Shown: positions 6,958 to 15,941 of the stretch, one piece after another | Position numbering within the stretch: position 1 is the first letter of the stretch | Layout of the letters: the number at the start of each line of letters is the position of its first letter | Source: Clostridia bacterium | Lineage (GTDB): Bacteria; Bacillota; Clostridia; TANB77; CAG-508 | Reading direction: 5' to 3' | DNA length: 37,466 nucleotides | Assembly: GCA_017625035.1 (NCBI GenBank) | Contig: JAGALX010000006.1 | Span: forward strand, 1 to 37,466 | Position numbers and translations under genes: made by a program | Notes under the pieces: model-generated | The model's input: the letters and a program-made list of their open reading frames with translations, nothing else | Databases searched by the model: none | Told to the model about the DNA's origin: nothing

Positions 6958-7641
6958 ATGATAACTATTATGATTGCTGATGACAATATTGAACAGGCAA
7001 ATCAATTAGCCTATATGTTAACACAAGAAAAAGACTTAAAAATAATTAACCTATCTCATGATGGTAATATTGCATTAAAACAATACTTAGATATCCATAC
7101 TGATGTACTCATCTTAGATCTCAATATGCCTGGTATCAATGGTATTACATTACTTGAAAAAATATCAACATATGATACAAAAAGAAATGTTATTATTCTT
7201 TCTGGCTCTACTATTTATAGAGCCCAAATTTCAAATATCTCAAAAGTTGAAATGATTTATTCCAAACCATTTGATATATCTAAACTAATTAATTCTATTC
7301 GTGAAATCAAACCAAATGAAAACACTATTGAAGTTAAAATTGATAATATTTTAAAAGAACTAAAATTCGATTCTTGTAGCAAAGGAACTAAACTTCTAAA
7401 AAGTGCTATTCTTATTTCTTATAAAGAACCTCAATTAAAATTAGATAATATTTTAGAAAAAGTTAAAGATATTAATAATGAAAAAAATGCAAGAACTGTT
7501 CATTCTATAATAGATAAATACCTTAATTTTATTTATAGTTCTAAAGAAAACTTTGATATTTTTTGTAAAAAATTTTCAAGCTATTATGGCTATAAACCTA
7601 CAACAAAAAATTTTATAAAATATATAGCTCACCTATTATAA
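6958..7641 (+). CDS. Spo0A-like response regulator
   Basis: 227 residues. Residues 1-115 form a receiver domain with the acidic pair D8/D9, phospho-acceptor D54 (LILDLNMPG), S82 (ILSGS) and K103 (YSKPF). Residues ~130-227 resemble the Spo0A DNA-binding domain: KGTKLLKSAILISY, ARTVHSIIDKYL and GYKPTTKNFIKYIA align with the family's recognition-helix region and C-terminus. The ATG at 6958 is chosen for the GGAGGG just upstream; the earlier ATG lacks one. It is the only plus-strand gene in this part of the ICE and has its own promoter. No sensor kinase is visible, so a host kinase may phosphorylate it. Proposed role: activator of the transfer operons. Confidence 0.8.
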   Translation: MITIMIADDNIEQANQLAYMLTQEKDLKIINLSHDGNIALKQYLDIHTDVLILDLNMPGINGITLLEKISTYDTKRNVIILSGSTIYRAQISNISKVEMIYSKPFDISKLINSIREIKPNENTIEVKIDNILKELKFDSCSKGTKLLKSAILISYKEPQLKLDNILEKVKDINNEKNARTVHSIIDKYLNFIYSSKENFDIFCKKFSSYYGYKPTTKNFIKYIAHLL

Positions 7642-7684
7642 AAGTGTGCCTCTTATGGCACACTTCTACAATTGGTGAGCTATA
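7623..7684. terminator. Nested hairpin between convergent genes
   Basis: The inner stem AAGTGTGCC/GGCACACTT (7642-7650/7657-7665) is nested in an outer perfect 11-bp stem TATAGCTCACC/GGTGAGCTATA (7623-7633/7674-7684). The outer left arm lies in the last codons of the response regulator gene. On the minus strand the inner stem is followed by a short T-rich run. Probably a shared terminator of converging transcripts. Confidence 0.55.
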
Positions 7685-7727
7685 ACTTCTGTTTGTATAT
7701 TATATATATTTGTGAGTTTTGTCCCAT

Positions 7728-8897
7728 TTATATTTCCTCCTCTTCTTCAATATTAAGTTGCTTTTTTAAGTAACCATCAAATTCACTTAGCTCTTTTACA
7801 TATTCTTTTCCATAACAATCTTTCATAAAATTCGTAAAATTATTTGTATATGGATCACCGACATCTATTCTATCATTAGCAGATAAAACTATATTTTCAT
7901 CAGTATCAACTAAAATTAGAAATCTTGTTTTATCATATCCAGAATCCTTCTCTGTAACTTCCACATAATTTTGATATACTAACCTATCCATTTCTTTTAA
8001 TGTATATACCTTTGGGTCATCTTTTTGGTTTAAATTATCCCAAGTACCAAAGATACTAGATTTTTCTGACCAAAGAACTAAAACTTTAACTTTTGAATCT
8101 ATAGATTCAAATTTTTCAATGTTTTCTAAAATCGTTCGTTTTATATTCAAATCATAATAATTCTCAAATTCTGTTTTATTTTCATTATACTTTAATAAAT
8201 TAAAATATTTATCTTTATATTTTTCAGGAATTTTTTCTAACAACTCATTATAATAACCTAAAACCTTTTTATTTAAAGCCTTATCATATACATCTTTTAT
8301 TCTGTTATACATAGAAGTATCTAAAACCTTATTTTCTTTGAAATCTTTAACTTTATATTTTCCTAGATACCTGCTCATCGTAGCCTCTAAATTTCCATAC
8401 GAACCTTTTCTACTAGCCTCTTTTTTAGCTATTTCTGATAATACTTTATATTCTATATAATCATCAAACAACTCTGGCTCTTCTATTGCAGGTTTTAACA
8501 TATCTTTTTCAAAATCTTCAACCCATTTATTTATTGTAAATATAAATCCTAAGTTCGAAGGAGAAGTACTTCTTGAAAAACATAAATCCTTATATAATTC
8601 ATATCTTATATTTTGACCTTGTTTTATAGCTCTAGGAACTTCTTCTATTGTAACTATATCTTGATAATCATTTTCTATTTCTTTATTATTATAAAAATTA
8701 GAAAAACACATATTTAGTAACATACTTTCATATCCATTTAATTCATTTATGTTAAGACTTTGCCCCTCAAAATTTTCTAAGCAATATGATAAATCTCCTT
8801 CCTTACTTTCTAAAGTATAGTAAACTTTAAAAGGTATATTTTCTTTTGTAAATTTGGAATTATCTATCTTGTAAGTAATTTTTTTATTGTTCTCCAT
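7728..8897 (-). CDS. ICE protein with LPD25-like C-terminal domain
   Basis: 389 residues, soluble, ending in a run of glutamates. The C-terminal ~110 residues (KVLVLWSEKSSIFGTWDNL, then YDKTRFLILVDTDE and RIDVGDP) resemble the 'large polyvalent protein-associated' domain LPD25 often fused to conjugative-element proteins. The N-terminal part is not recognised. It forms its own unit with the common box promoter and a leader terminator. Function unknown; domain assignment moderate. Confidence 0.6.
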   Translation of the reverse strand: MENNKKITYKIDNSKFTKENIPFKVYYTLESKEGDLSYCLENFEGQSLNINELNGYESMLLNMCFSNFYNNKEIENDYQDIVTIEEVPRAIKQGQNIRYELYKDLCFSRSTSPSNLGFIFTINKWVEDFEKDMLKPAIEEPELFDDYIEYKVLSEIAKKEASRKGSYGNLEATMSRYLGKYKVKDFKENKVLDTSMYNRIKDVYDKALNKKVLGYYNELLEKIPEKYKDKYFNLLKYNENKTEFENYYDLNIKRTILENIEKFESIDSKVKVLVLWSEKSSIFGTWDNLNQKDDPKVYTLKEMDRLVYQNYVEVTEKDSGYDKTRFLILVDTDENIVLSANDRIDVGDPYTNNFTNFMKDCYGKEYVKELSEFDGYLKKQLNIEEEEEI

Positions 8898-8909
8898 ATA
8901 CGACCTCCT

Positions 8910-8956
8910 TAATAAAAAAATAAAAGACAGAAAACTTCTTAGTTTTTTCTGCCTTT
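8910..8956 (-). terminator. Leader terminator before the LPD-like gene
   Basis: Minus-strand stem AAAGGCAGAAAA.../...TTTTCTGTCTTT followed by TTTATTTTTTTATT, ending just before the AAGGAGG ribosome binding site. It lies between the box promoter (9027-9084) and the start codon, so it would stop transcripts unless antitermination occurs. Upstream in the same leader, TAAAT/ATTTA closes a C-rich loop (CACTCCTCTC). Confidence 0.7.
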
Positions 8957-9026
8957 AAAGATTTAATTTTTAACATAACTAAATGAGAGGAGTGATTTAT
9001 GTTTTAATAATAAATCTTATAATACA

Positions 9027-9084
9027 ATTATAACTTCTAATTTTATAAAAACAATGAAATGATTTTGAAAGAATTTTGAAATAT
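9027..9084 (-). promoter_or_regulatory. Box promoter copy 1
   Basis: Minus strand: TATAAT (9027-9032), 16-bp spacer, TTGTTT (9049-9054), preceded by direct repeats of TTTCAAAA (plus strand TTTTGAAA) at 11-bp period. Same architecture as the copies at 14722, 18580, 21760, 28326 and 32715. Confidence 0.75.
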
Positions 9085-9217
9085 GAAAAAAATCTCCTAG
9101 TTTTAATATACTTATCAAAAAATTAGTAAATCTAGCTATAAACTATATATATTGGCTAATAAATAGCAATATGTAATTTCCCTATTACCTTTTTTTAACA
9201 AATTATCACATATAATT

Positions 9218-11479
9218 TTAATCTGTATTTTCATCTATATTAGTTCTCATTTCAATATTTTCATAAATTTTATCTTTGTCCGACTCTATGATAGGAGCTC
9301 TATAACCAAATTTTGTTTCATCTCTTGCTTTCTTTCTTGCTTGCTCTTTAATTTCTTTTTTTCTTCTTAATTCCTCTTGAATTTCTTTATCTATATCCCA
9401 AATTTGAATTTGACTATCCCTTTGCTCTTCTCTTGCAGTTTCTCTAATTATTCTTACTTTCGTGCAAAACTCTTCATCTCCCAAAGATAATAAACGATTA
9501 AATAGCCATTTTGATAAGTCAGGAGCTTGTGTCATTGCAGGGTTTTGCCCTGAATACATAACAAGAAGATATGGTCTATTTATTCTTAATACTTCAGCAG
9601 GTGTTAATAAAGCTCTTTGAATTAAGTTCATAGATTTTGATTTGTTTATAGAAGAACCTCCAATATTTCCTGAATTGCTTTCCGAATATGAGCTACAAGT
9701 ATAAGTTCCAAGTTTTTTGCTAACTTTCTCTGCTGTTGTATCATTTGAAGTTTTTAAATATGTCCAAATATGACAATTATCTAAAATATTTTGTGCTGTA
9801 TTTTCATCATATTTACTATTAAGTTGTGAAAATGATTGCAAAAATAAATTGAATCTTATTTTTCTTCCTCCTCCAACAGTTAAGAATCCGTCCAAAGTTA
9901 GGAATCGCGCTAAAATTCCCGAAATTCATCTAATATAAAATTTACTCTATTTTTTAATGTTCCACCATTACTATCAGCAATATTTACCAATTGTTGATAA
10001 ATTTGATTTACAAATAAACTACACAAACTATAAAAAGTAAGTTTCTCATCTGGAAGAATCATATATAAAACTGTCTTTTTATTTGCCAAATCTTCTGCTC
10101 TAATTTCTGTTTTACTTGTCATACTAGCTATATATTCATCTGAAAATAAAACCAAACTGTTTAGTGCTGAAGTAAAAAATGAAGCTCTTGTTTTTGAAGG
10201 TGCTATGCTAGCAGGTGCAAACGAAGCAATTGCTGGGTGATTCGGATTAGGAGCTCTAGTAGGGCTTCCACTTCGTATATTTCCTAAAAATTTATCCATT
10301 AATAAAGAGCCATCTTGTTGTTCTTTACACATACTACTTAAAAAGTAATAAACATTTGTAATATTTTTATACATTTCAGGAGCTTCCATACATACAGCCA
10401 TAATTCCTGTTTTTATTGTAGACTTTTCTCCATCATTCCAAATTTTTTCTCCGTTTTGCCTCACCTACTAAAGATTCACATATATCAGATGCTTTATTTT
10501 GAGCTTGTGCAACATTTCCCTTTTTTATTTCATCAATAACTGGTTGAAGAAAATTATAACAACTGCTTTTCATAGGATTTTTAAAATCTAGTGTTACTAC
10601 ATTATAACCAAGTTGTTTTAATCCTCCAGATGTATATTCAAAAAGTTCCCCTTTAGGATCACTTATTATCATTGATTCACCTGCCAATGCACAATTATAA
10701 ATACTTTCTATAACTAAACAACGAGTTTTTCCTGAACGAGTAGCTCCTACAGTTAATGTATGTACATTATCTCCTACAAAGTATATATCTTCTACTTTTC
10801 TTAATTTTATAAAAGGAAATTTAGATGTCCTCTTAAATACTTTTCTTTCTGTTTTGCCTAATACTATTCCACCCTTTTTAAAAACTTTCGAATCTTCTTT
10901 TGGAATATCTTTTTTAGATATTTTAGAAAATTCTGTTTTTATATTATCTTTCAATTTAGACTCATCAATTATTTCTTTATCCTCAACTATAATATGTGAA
11001 ATTTCTATTTTTTTAATTGCTTTGGTCTCTTCATCTGCATTATATAACAACTTTTTTATTGTCTGATTTTCAGGGTCAACAGTATTAATATTAAATACTT
11101 TTGGAAATTCTTTAGAGGAAAGCCACCAAGAAGAGCCTTGTTGTGTTTGTTTATTTCCTATTCGTACAGGAATTTCTATATTATCTGTTACTTTATATAC
11201 ATTTGATTTATAATCTTTCAATCCAAACCATTTTTTATAATTTGAAATAAATATTAATAATCCAAACATTGCTAGTATTATCCAAAACATTTGATTTACA
11301 GCTTCTTCTGAAAAAAGTCTATTAATCATAATATCTACATTTAATGTTAAAATCTCTTCTGGATTAGGGCTGTAAATAAGGCTTAAAACATTTGCTAATA
11401 AAATAGATAATGCTATAGAAATTGTAATAGTAATTATAAAAAATATTGTATAAAAAAATCCTGTTTTATTAAATTTCAT
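9218..11479 (-). CDS. virD4: VirD4/TraG-type coupling ATPase, three +1 shifts at CGG
   Basis: The T4SS coupling protein brings the relaxosome to the secretion channel. Two membrane spans (~7-35, ~64-80), Walker A GATRSGKT (~245-252) and Walker B FILDEF (~514-519) are present. The reading frame is broken at three places, each at CGG: 10453-10451 (AAA CGG AGA), 9921-9919 (TTT CGG GAA) and 9890-9888 (GGA CGG ATT). Skipping the C each time restores 752 residues with family-typical text: EAKGEKIWNDGEK, LDEFGNFSAIPNFGGFLTVG and GGRKIRFNLFLQSFSQL. Without the shifts, translation stops within 6 and 2 codons at the first two sites and about two dozen at the third. The second break is directly after Walker B. 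Either a +1 recoding signal, decay, or a systematic sequence error. Confidence 0.85.
9887..9890 (-). other. CGGA +1 shift site 3 in virD4
   Basis: The frame after site 2 reads GGA CGG ATT and later stops. Skipping C gives GGA GGA TTC (G-G-F), continuing FLTVGGGRKIRF, the conserved coupling-protein stretch. Confidence 0.6.
9918..9921 (-). other. CGGG +1 shift site 2 in virD4
   Basis: Frame reads TTT CGG GAA TTT TAG. Skipping C gives TTT GGG AAT TTT, completing the conserved DEFGNF motif after Walker B. Confidence 0.7.
10450..10453 (-). other. CGGA +1 shift site 1 in virD4
   Basis: Frame reads AAA CGG AGA AAA AAT TTG GAA TGA. Skipping C gives AAA GGA GAA AAA ATT TGG, the family-typical AKGEKIW. 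Confidence 0.7.
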
Positions 11480-11497
11480 TTGTCACACATCCCTTAT

Positions 11498-12085
11498 TTA
11501 TATTTGTAAGTTATCATCTTCTATGAAAACAATAATTAATCTATTGTTATATTGCCCTTTTATACAAGTAATTAAAGTAAGTTTTACACCTTCACATTCA
11601 TCTAATACAGACAAGTCGTTTTCAGAAACAACTTTTTTATCTTGTACTTTAAAAACATAGTCCTGATTATTAATTCTATAATAAATTCTATCCTCTAAAT
11701 TTAATTCATCAATTCTATCAAAGAAAAAAACTCCATTTTTATAATTAGCTGTATTTGTATGTCCTGCTAATGCTATATTTCCACTCTTTAGTCCTGTTCC
11801 TGTAATATGACCTACATTGTTTCTTAATGTAAGAGTATCAGAGCCTTCTTTTATTGGTGCAACTAGATTTATTTTTGGAATTGCTATCTGCCAATCATAT
11901 TTTATTTCTATTTTATCTATAATCTCATCATTTTTAATAATTTCTTTTACTTCTACTGCTCTAGCAATTTCATTTGCTCCAACATATAAATTTCTATCAA
12001 ACTCATAAGAAAATATGAAAGCAACTATAATTGAAACCATCAAGATAATAGTTAAAATAAAATTATTATCTAAATACTTTTTCAT
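11498..12085 (-). CDS. Sortase
   Basis: 195 residues. An N-terminal membrane anchor (~9-26) is followed by a sortase beta-barrel with H109 (LAGHTN), C174 (TLITC) and R182 (NNRLIIV), the catalytic triad of class A/D-type transpeptidases. It should join LPXTG proteins to cell wall or pilus subunits. The only clear substrate in the window is the adhesin ending in LPRTG (24633-28256). The ATG at 12085 follows GGAGG; an upstream ATG overlaps that site. Lies between the surface protein gene and virD4 in the operon that starts at 14622. Confidence 0.9.
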   Translation of the reverse strand: MKKYLDNNFILTIILMVSIIVAFIFSYEFDRNLYVGANEIARAVEVKEIIKNDEIIDKIEIKYDWQIAIPKINLVAPIKEGSDTLTLRNNVGHITGTGLKSGNIALAGHTNTANYKNGVFFFDRIDELNLEDRIYYRINNQDYVFKVQDKKVVSENDLSVLDECEGVKLTLITCIKGQYNNRLIIVFIEDDNLQI

Positions 12086-12102
12086 CGAAATAACCTCCAT
12101 AT

Positions 12103-13119
12103 TTAAAATTTAAAGCAAATTTTTCTTGTTGTTAGTATAATTTCTTTCTTTTGATTATTAAATTGAACATATACTGTTTTACCTCTTAATTTTGGGTAAC
12201 TAAATTCTTTTATACTTAAAATAAAACAATTACCAGAAATATTTTCACAATCAGTTATATTAATTACAGAATTTGCCCTAATTCTTTTAGATTTTAATTT
12301 TACCAACTTCCCTTTTTGCACATTGTATACTGTAGCATTCTTATCTAGCAAAACTCCCAAAATGCATATGAAAATCATTCCTCCTGAAGCTATTGCTACA
12401 GGTGCTATATGATTTTTGGTATCTTCTGAAATTTGCTCTTCATCTGCAACTTCGGTATATGTTAAAACATAATTAAATTTAACCTCTTTAGGCTTTACTT
12501 CTCCTTCATAGACAGCTTGTACATTATATGTTTTTGGATTATTTATTCTTATTACACATTGATATAAAGCTGTTCCATTATACGATATTGGAACAGTAGT
12601 TCCATCTATATTAGATGTATTATTAGCATACCAATCTACATTAATAAGTACATATTCTCTTCCTTCAATTATTCTTGATTTAACAATTTGTTCTAAATCG
12701 TTAGTAGGAAGATTATTATAAAAAATATATTTACTATCTATTTTTTCTTGATAACCATTATCTATTTCTTGAATACTATAATTTTTTAGTAATAATTCTC
12801 CTTTATATTTTTCATCTTCATAAATATATGTATTTTTAAATTGTGTATCTAAACATTTTCTGTTATTAGAATTTAATATTTTTTCTTCTGAAGTATATGT
12901 TTGTATTTTTGTATCTTCAACAATCTCGCATTTTCTACATTCACTAAAAATATACTTTTTTCCATTTTCCTGTAATTCTTGAGCTACCGAATTAATATTA
13001 AAGTTTTCTTTTTCTTGTATTGTTTTTTCTATTGTACTACTAGCCCAAACTGTTGATGAAACATTTAATAAAACTATTGTAAAACTTATAATTAACATTG
13101 ATTTAATAATTCTTTCCAT
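12103..13119 (-). CDS. Secreted, membrane-anchored ICE protein
   Basis: 338 residues. A signal peptide (~1-27, ending VWA-SS) and a ~215-residue extracellular part with a CxxC pair (CRKC) and a later Cys. One membrane span follows at ~240-260, then a ~75-residue basic cytoplasmic tail. No known domain recognised. Located just upstream of sortase in the transfer operon, so it probably belongs to the envelope part of the transfer apparatus. GGAGG precedes the ATG. Confidence 0.65.
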   Translation of the reverse strand: MERIIKSMLIISFTIVLLNVSSTVWASSTIEKTIQEKENFNINSVAQELQENGKKYIFSECRKCEIVEDTKIQTYTSEEKILNSNNRKCLDTQFKNTYIYEDEKYKGELLLKNYSIQEIDNGYQEKIDSKYIFYNNLPTNDLEQIVKSRIIEGREYVLINVDWYANNTSNIDGTTVPISYNGTALYQCVIRINNPKTYNVQAVYEGEVKPKEVKFNYVLTYTEVADEEQISEDTKNHIAPVAIASGGMIFICILGVLLDKNATVYNVQKGKLVKLKSKRIRANSVINITDCENISGNCFILSIKEFSYPKLRGKTVYVQFNNQKKEIILTTRKICFKF

Positions 13120-13142
13120 AAACTTTCCTCCATTTATTTTTA

Positions 13143-13433
13143 CTAAACAATTGCACTTAATAATTCAATAAATATAGCTCTTAAGCTCTCATTTATTACA
13201 ACAGTAGCTCCTATGCTTGATAATACTAAAATAAGCATATATATTATACTTTTAAATATGAAAGCTACTATATTAGATATATGTACTACGAATTTATCAA
13301 GTTTTGACTTTTCTTGAATAATAACCACTTTGTCATCACTTATGTTATATTTTTTCCTCATTTGTTTTTCTTTAACTTTAGCTTTTTGCTCTTTTTTATA
13401 TCTCTCATAAAAACCATCATTTTTTATTTTCAT
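13143..13433 (-). CDS. Small membrane protein, 96 aa
   Basis: A lysine-rich N-terminal ~45 residues, then one or two hydrophobic spans (~48-92). The start overlaps the preceding ATPase gene by 17 bp, with GGAGTG inside that gene, indicating translational coupling. Unrecognised; likely a small accessory of the T4SS. Confidence 0.6.
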   Translation of the reverse strand: MKIKNDGFYERYKKEQKAKVKEKQMRKKYNISDDKVVIIQEKSKLDKFVVHISNIVAFIFKSIIYMLILVLSSIGATVVINESLRAIFIELLSAIV

Positions 13434-14622
13434 AATATTTTTTCACTCCAATTCTTTTTAATATTTCATTAAAATTAATTTTCTTACTTTTAGTTTCTTC
13501 TTCGAAATATGAATTTGTTAAGTATCTTTTTAAAATTTCTTCTAAATAAGCTTTAGATTTAAGTTCAAAAGCATCAGGTTGATACTCGTTAAAATAAACA
13601 TTAAAACTTCCCATTTGAGCTTTTACTTCTTTTTGTTCTTCCCTTTTAACAAAATTGTAAATAAAATATAATCTATCTTGTTGTTCTGAAATTCTAATTT
13701 TTTCGAATGTTGAAGAAATATATTTATATTCCCAAGGACTAGAGCCTAATATTATAAATTTAATATCTTTATTTAAAAACGAGGCAAGTTCTGAATCAGT
13801 TAATTCTGAAGTTGTGCCAAAGTCATAAATATAAAAATCGTATTTTTGTGCTGTAATATCTCCTATTTTTGATAAATCATAAAACATTTCCATTCCACCT
13901 ACTCTTACTTCTCCTGTAGATGTAAAATGTTCAATTCCCATTTTGTTTATTTCATTTAAATCAGCTAAATTTTCAATATCCTTATGGTTATTTGCCTCAA
14001 TCAAACAAGCTTTTACATTTGGAAGTTCATTAAGAAAATGTAATAGATTAATAGCCCATGTAGTAGCTCCTATATGCCTAGTTATTCCTAGAACTCCAAT
14101 GGATATATCTTGTTTTACTTTCTTAAACTCAGTTTTTATTACAGAATTACTTGATGTTTTCTGATATAAAATATCTATTCTAAACTGACTTGCTTGAGCA
14201 TATGTCATACCTTTTTCAGATAAACATATTTTTAATTGATCATACATTTGCATATCATTTAAAGCTGTTACTAAATTGTAAATACCCATATTAAAACATT
14301 GTGCTAATAGTTCATTACCTTTTCCAAAACCTGAAGCAATTATTATTATTCTAAAATCAAAATTTCCTCTTAATCTATCTAGATTTCTTAAAATTTCTTC
14401 ATTTTTAGAACAATTTACAAAAGCTGATAAATCTAATACTAAATAATCAACATTATTGATAGCTCTTAAATCTTCTCTAAATATGTCTGTAATGTTATAT
14501 TCATTTAATAACCTTGTAACAATAATAATTCCTTGTTCACTAACAATATTTTCTAATTGATTGTTCCTTGTTTTTCCAACATAAATTAATTTTTCTATTT
14601 TCTTTTTATTTTCTTTCTCCAT
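13417..14622 (-). CDS. CpaE/ParA-like ATPase
   Basis: 401 residues. The N-terminal ~145 residues look like a degenerate receiver-type fold, followed by a MinD/ParA-type P-loop domain with a deviant Walker A (GITRHIGATTWAINLL) and YDFYIYDFG as Walker B region. This two-part layout is that of CpaE proteins, which localise pilus machinery; in Gram-positive ICEs similar ATPases occur in the transfer operon. First gene of an operon running to virD4, with box promoter and leader terminator upstream. GAGG precedes the ATG. Confidence 0.7.
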   Translation of the reverse strand: MEKENKKKIEKLIYVGKTRNNQLENIVSEQGIIIVTRLLNEYNITDIFREDLRAINNVDYLVLDLSAFVNCSKNEEILRNLDRLRGNFDFRIIIIASGFGKGNELLAQCFNMGIYNLVTALNDMQMYDQLKICLSEKGMTYAQASQFRIDILYQKTSSNSVIKTEFKKVKQDISIGVLGITRHIGATTWAINLLHFLNELPNVKACLIEANNHKDIENLADLNEINKMGIEHFTSTGEVRVGGMEMFYDLSKIGDITAQKYDFYIYDFGTTSELTDSELASFLNKDIKFIILGSSPWEYKYISSTFEKIRISEQQDRLYFIYNFVKREEQKEVKAQMGSFNVYFNEYQPDAFELKSKAYLEEILKRYLTNSYFEEETKSKKINFNEILKRIGVKKYYENKK

Positions 14623-14636
14623 TTTATTCCTCTATT

Positions 14637-14668
14637 AAAAAAGAGAAAACAAAATAATTTGTTCTCTC
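14637..14668 (-). terminator. Leader terminator before CpaE-like gene
   Basis: Minus-strand stem GAGAGAACAAA/TTTGTTTTCTC followed by TTTTTT, between box promoter copy 2 and the start codon at 14622. Confidence 0.7.
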
Positions 14669-14678
14669 CTATAATTTA

Positions 14679-14709
14679 AATATTAATCTGGGGGGATTTG
14701 ATTAATATT
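14679..14709 (-). promoter_or_regulatory. 5'-leader hairpin with C6 loop
   Basis: A perfect 10-bp stem AATATTAATC/GATTAATATT closes an 11-nt loop with six consecutive C on the RNA (AAATCCCCCCA). It forms at the very 5' end of the transcript, before the leader terminator. In such AT-rich DNA a C6 loop stands out; it could pair with a purine-rich ribosome binding site or bind a regulator. Confidence 0.55.
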
Positions 14710-14721
14710 TTCTATACTATA

Positions 14722-14780
14722 ATTATATCTTCTTATTAACCAAAAACAATGAAGTGATTTTGAAGTGTTTTTGAAATTTG
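14722..14780 (-). promoter_or_regulatory. Box promoter copy 2
   Basis: Minus strand TATAAT (14722-14727), 16-bp spacer, TTGTTT (14744-14749), then 11-bp-spaced TTTCAAAA-type repeats to 14780. Drives the operon from the CpaE-like ATPase to virD4. Confidence 0.75.
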
Positions 14781-14876
14781 CTCAATTTCTGCTTTGTTAA
14801 AAAAAATGCATTGTCCTACTTTTACAAAATATTAGAAAATTGTAATCCAATTTAATTTATTTCTATAAATTATGAA

Positions 14877-14929
14877 AACAGCCTCTAATGAAAGAGACTG
14901 TTTTGAAACCTTTTGTATATGACAAAAGG
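14877..14929 (-). terminator. Double hairpin ending cargo gene 1
   Basis: CCTTTTGT/ACAAAAGG (14909-14916/14922-14929) is followed on the minus strand by AACAGTCTCT/AGAGGCTGTT (14893-14902/14877-14886) and a TTTT run. It isolates the cargo gene from the operon downstream. Confidence 0.7.
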
Positions 14930-14947
14930 AAGTTTTCTTTTTTTACC

Positions 14948-15340
14948 TTATGCAACAGTTATTTCTTTTCTTGTCTCGAAGCGATCATTATGTTCACAAA
15001 CCTTTGTTGCTTTTTTGAATTTTGCATATTCTTCAAAAGTCTTAATAGCATCAACATTTCTTGAAAAACATGCAATATCAAATTGAGAAGTAAACCCTCC
15101 AGTTCTTGTCGTGATAACTGAAATCTTTCTCTTAAATTTGCTATCACGGTAATCGAGCGTTGGATATTCCACAGATACTGTCAGATGGATATCATCCACG
15201 GAAAGCACGGATTCTCCAGCTTCTTTCAAAGTTTCGAAGGCTTTTTCTTGTACAAACCGTACCCAACTCTCAAGTTCTTGTGGACTAATTGATTCCTTCC
15301 AGATTTTACCCGGTGAGAATCTTTTGGGTTCCTTTAGCAT
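14948..15340 (-). CDS. Cargo gene 1, unknown 130-aa protein
   Basis: Not recognised. A soluble protein (MLKEPKRFSPGKIWKESISP ...) with a mixed alpha/beta look and no known motif. Base composition is visibly richer in G+C than the neighbours, and it uses codons avoided elsewhere in the window, including CGG for Arg (SWVRFVQ). It has its own near-consensus sigma-A promoter, AAAGGAG ribosome binding site and double terminator, inserted between two transfer operons. This is the moron/cargo pattern: autonomous expression and recent acquisition. Function cannot be told; entry exclusion, anti-defence or host modulation are only guesses. Confidence 0.6.
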   Translation of the reverse strand: MLKEPKRFSPGKIWKESISPQELESWVRFVQEKAFETLKEAGESVLSVDDIHLTVSVEYPTLDYRDSKFKRKISVITTRTGGFTSQFDIACFSRNVDAIKTFEEYAKFKKATKVCEHNDRFETRKEITVA

Positions 15341-15428
15341 AGTGTAAAACTCCTTTCAGATATTAAGGTTAAACATACACCACTTCTAATGAAGTGTTTC
15401 ATGGAAATATTCTCCCAATCATATATTC

Positions 15429-15457
15429 ATTATACTGTATTATGTCAAATAAGTCAA
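15429..15457 (-). promoter_or_regulatory. Strong sigma-A promoter of cargo gene 1
   Basis: Minus strand TTGACT (15452-15457), 17-bp spacer, TATAAT (15429-15434). The 5' leader contains a CACTTC-ATTA-GAAGTG hairpin before the AAAGGAG site. No TTTTGAAA boxes and no leader terminator, unlike the ICE operons. Confidence 0.75.
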
Positions 15458-15551
15458 GTTTTATATTTACAGATTCCCTGATTCCTTGATTTTGCTTTAA
15501 AACGAGGTGGTTTGATGAATTATTACTAACTTACTAACTTTTAAATTATTA

Positions 15552-15592
15552 CAAAGCTCTCATTTTTATTTGAGAGCTTTGTTTGACTTTTT
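15552..15592 (+). terminator. Intrinsic terminator
   Basis: CAAAGCTCTC/GAGAGCTTTG (15552-15561/15572-15581) with T-rich sequence following on the plus strand. Upstream, at about 15507, CGAGGTGG precedes a four-codon ORF (ATG AAT TAT TAC TAA), possibly the stub of a lost plus-strand gene. On the minus strand it may also help end the VirB4 operon. Confidence 0.6.
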
Positions 15593-15682
15593 ATAATAAA
15601 AACTACTATTTTATGAATTGACTCTGTATAAAATATTTCAGACATTAATATTTTATGTAATGTCAATAACTCTTAAAAATAA

Positions 15683-15928
15683 CTAAATTTGAAAATCTCC
15701 ATAATCTTCCATCTTATAGTAATAAATTCCATTCACACCTTCAATCTGCTCAATTTTATTTTCATCTAAATTATTTATTGGCAAGTCATTTATATTAATC
15801 TTAAAACTATTTCCTTTTACATCAAATTGAAAATTCTTATGCACTATAATAGCAAATACAGAAAGTACCACTACTATTATCCCAAAAATAATTATTCTAA
15901 CAATCTCACCTTTATTATTTTCATTCAT
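15683..15928 (-). CDS. Small membrane protein, 81 aa
   Basis: One membrane span near the N-terminus (IVRIIIFGIIVVVLSVFAII) and an extracellular ~50-residue acidic domain. AAAGAGGT precedes the ATG, and the gene starts 13 bp after the M23 peptidase gene, as last gene of the VirB4 operon. Unrecognised. Confidence 0.55.
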   Translation of the reverse strand: MNENNKGEIVRIIIFGIIVVVLSVFAIIVHKNFQFDVKGNSFKININDLPINNLDENKIEQIEGVNGIYYYKMEDYGDFQI

Positions 15929-15941
15929 AATTACCTCTTTC

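Noticed and set aside
14959..15147. 62-aa minus-strand ORF inside cargo gene 1
   Set aside because: Overlaps the 130-aa frame, which has a proper promoter, ribosome binding site and balanced composition; the short frame has none.
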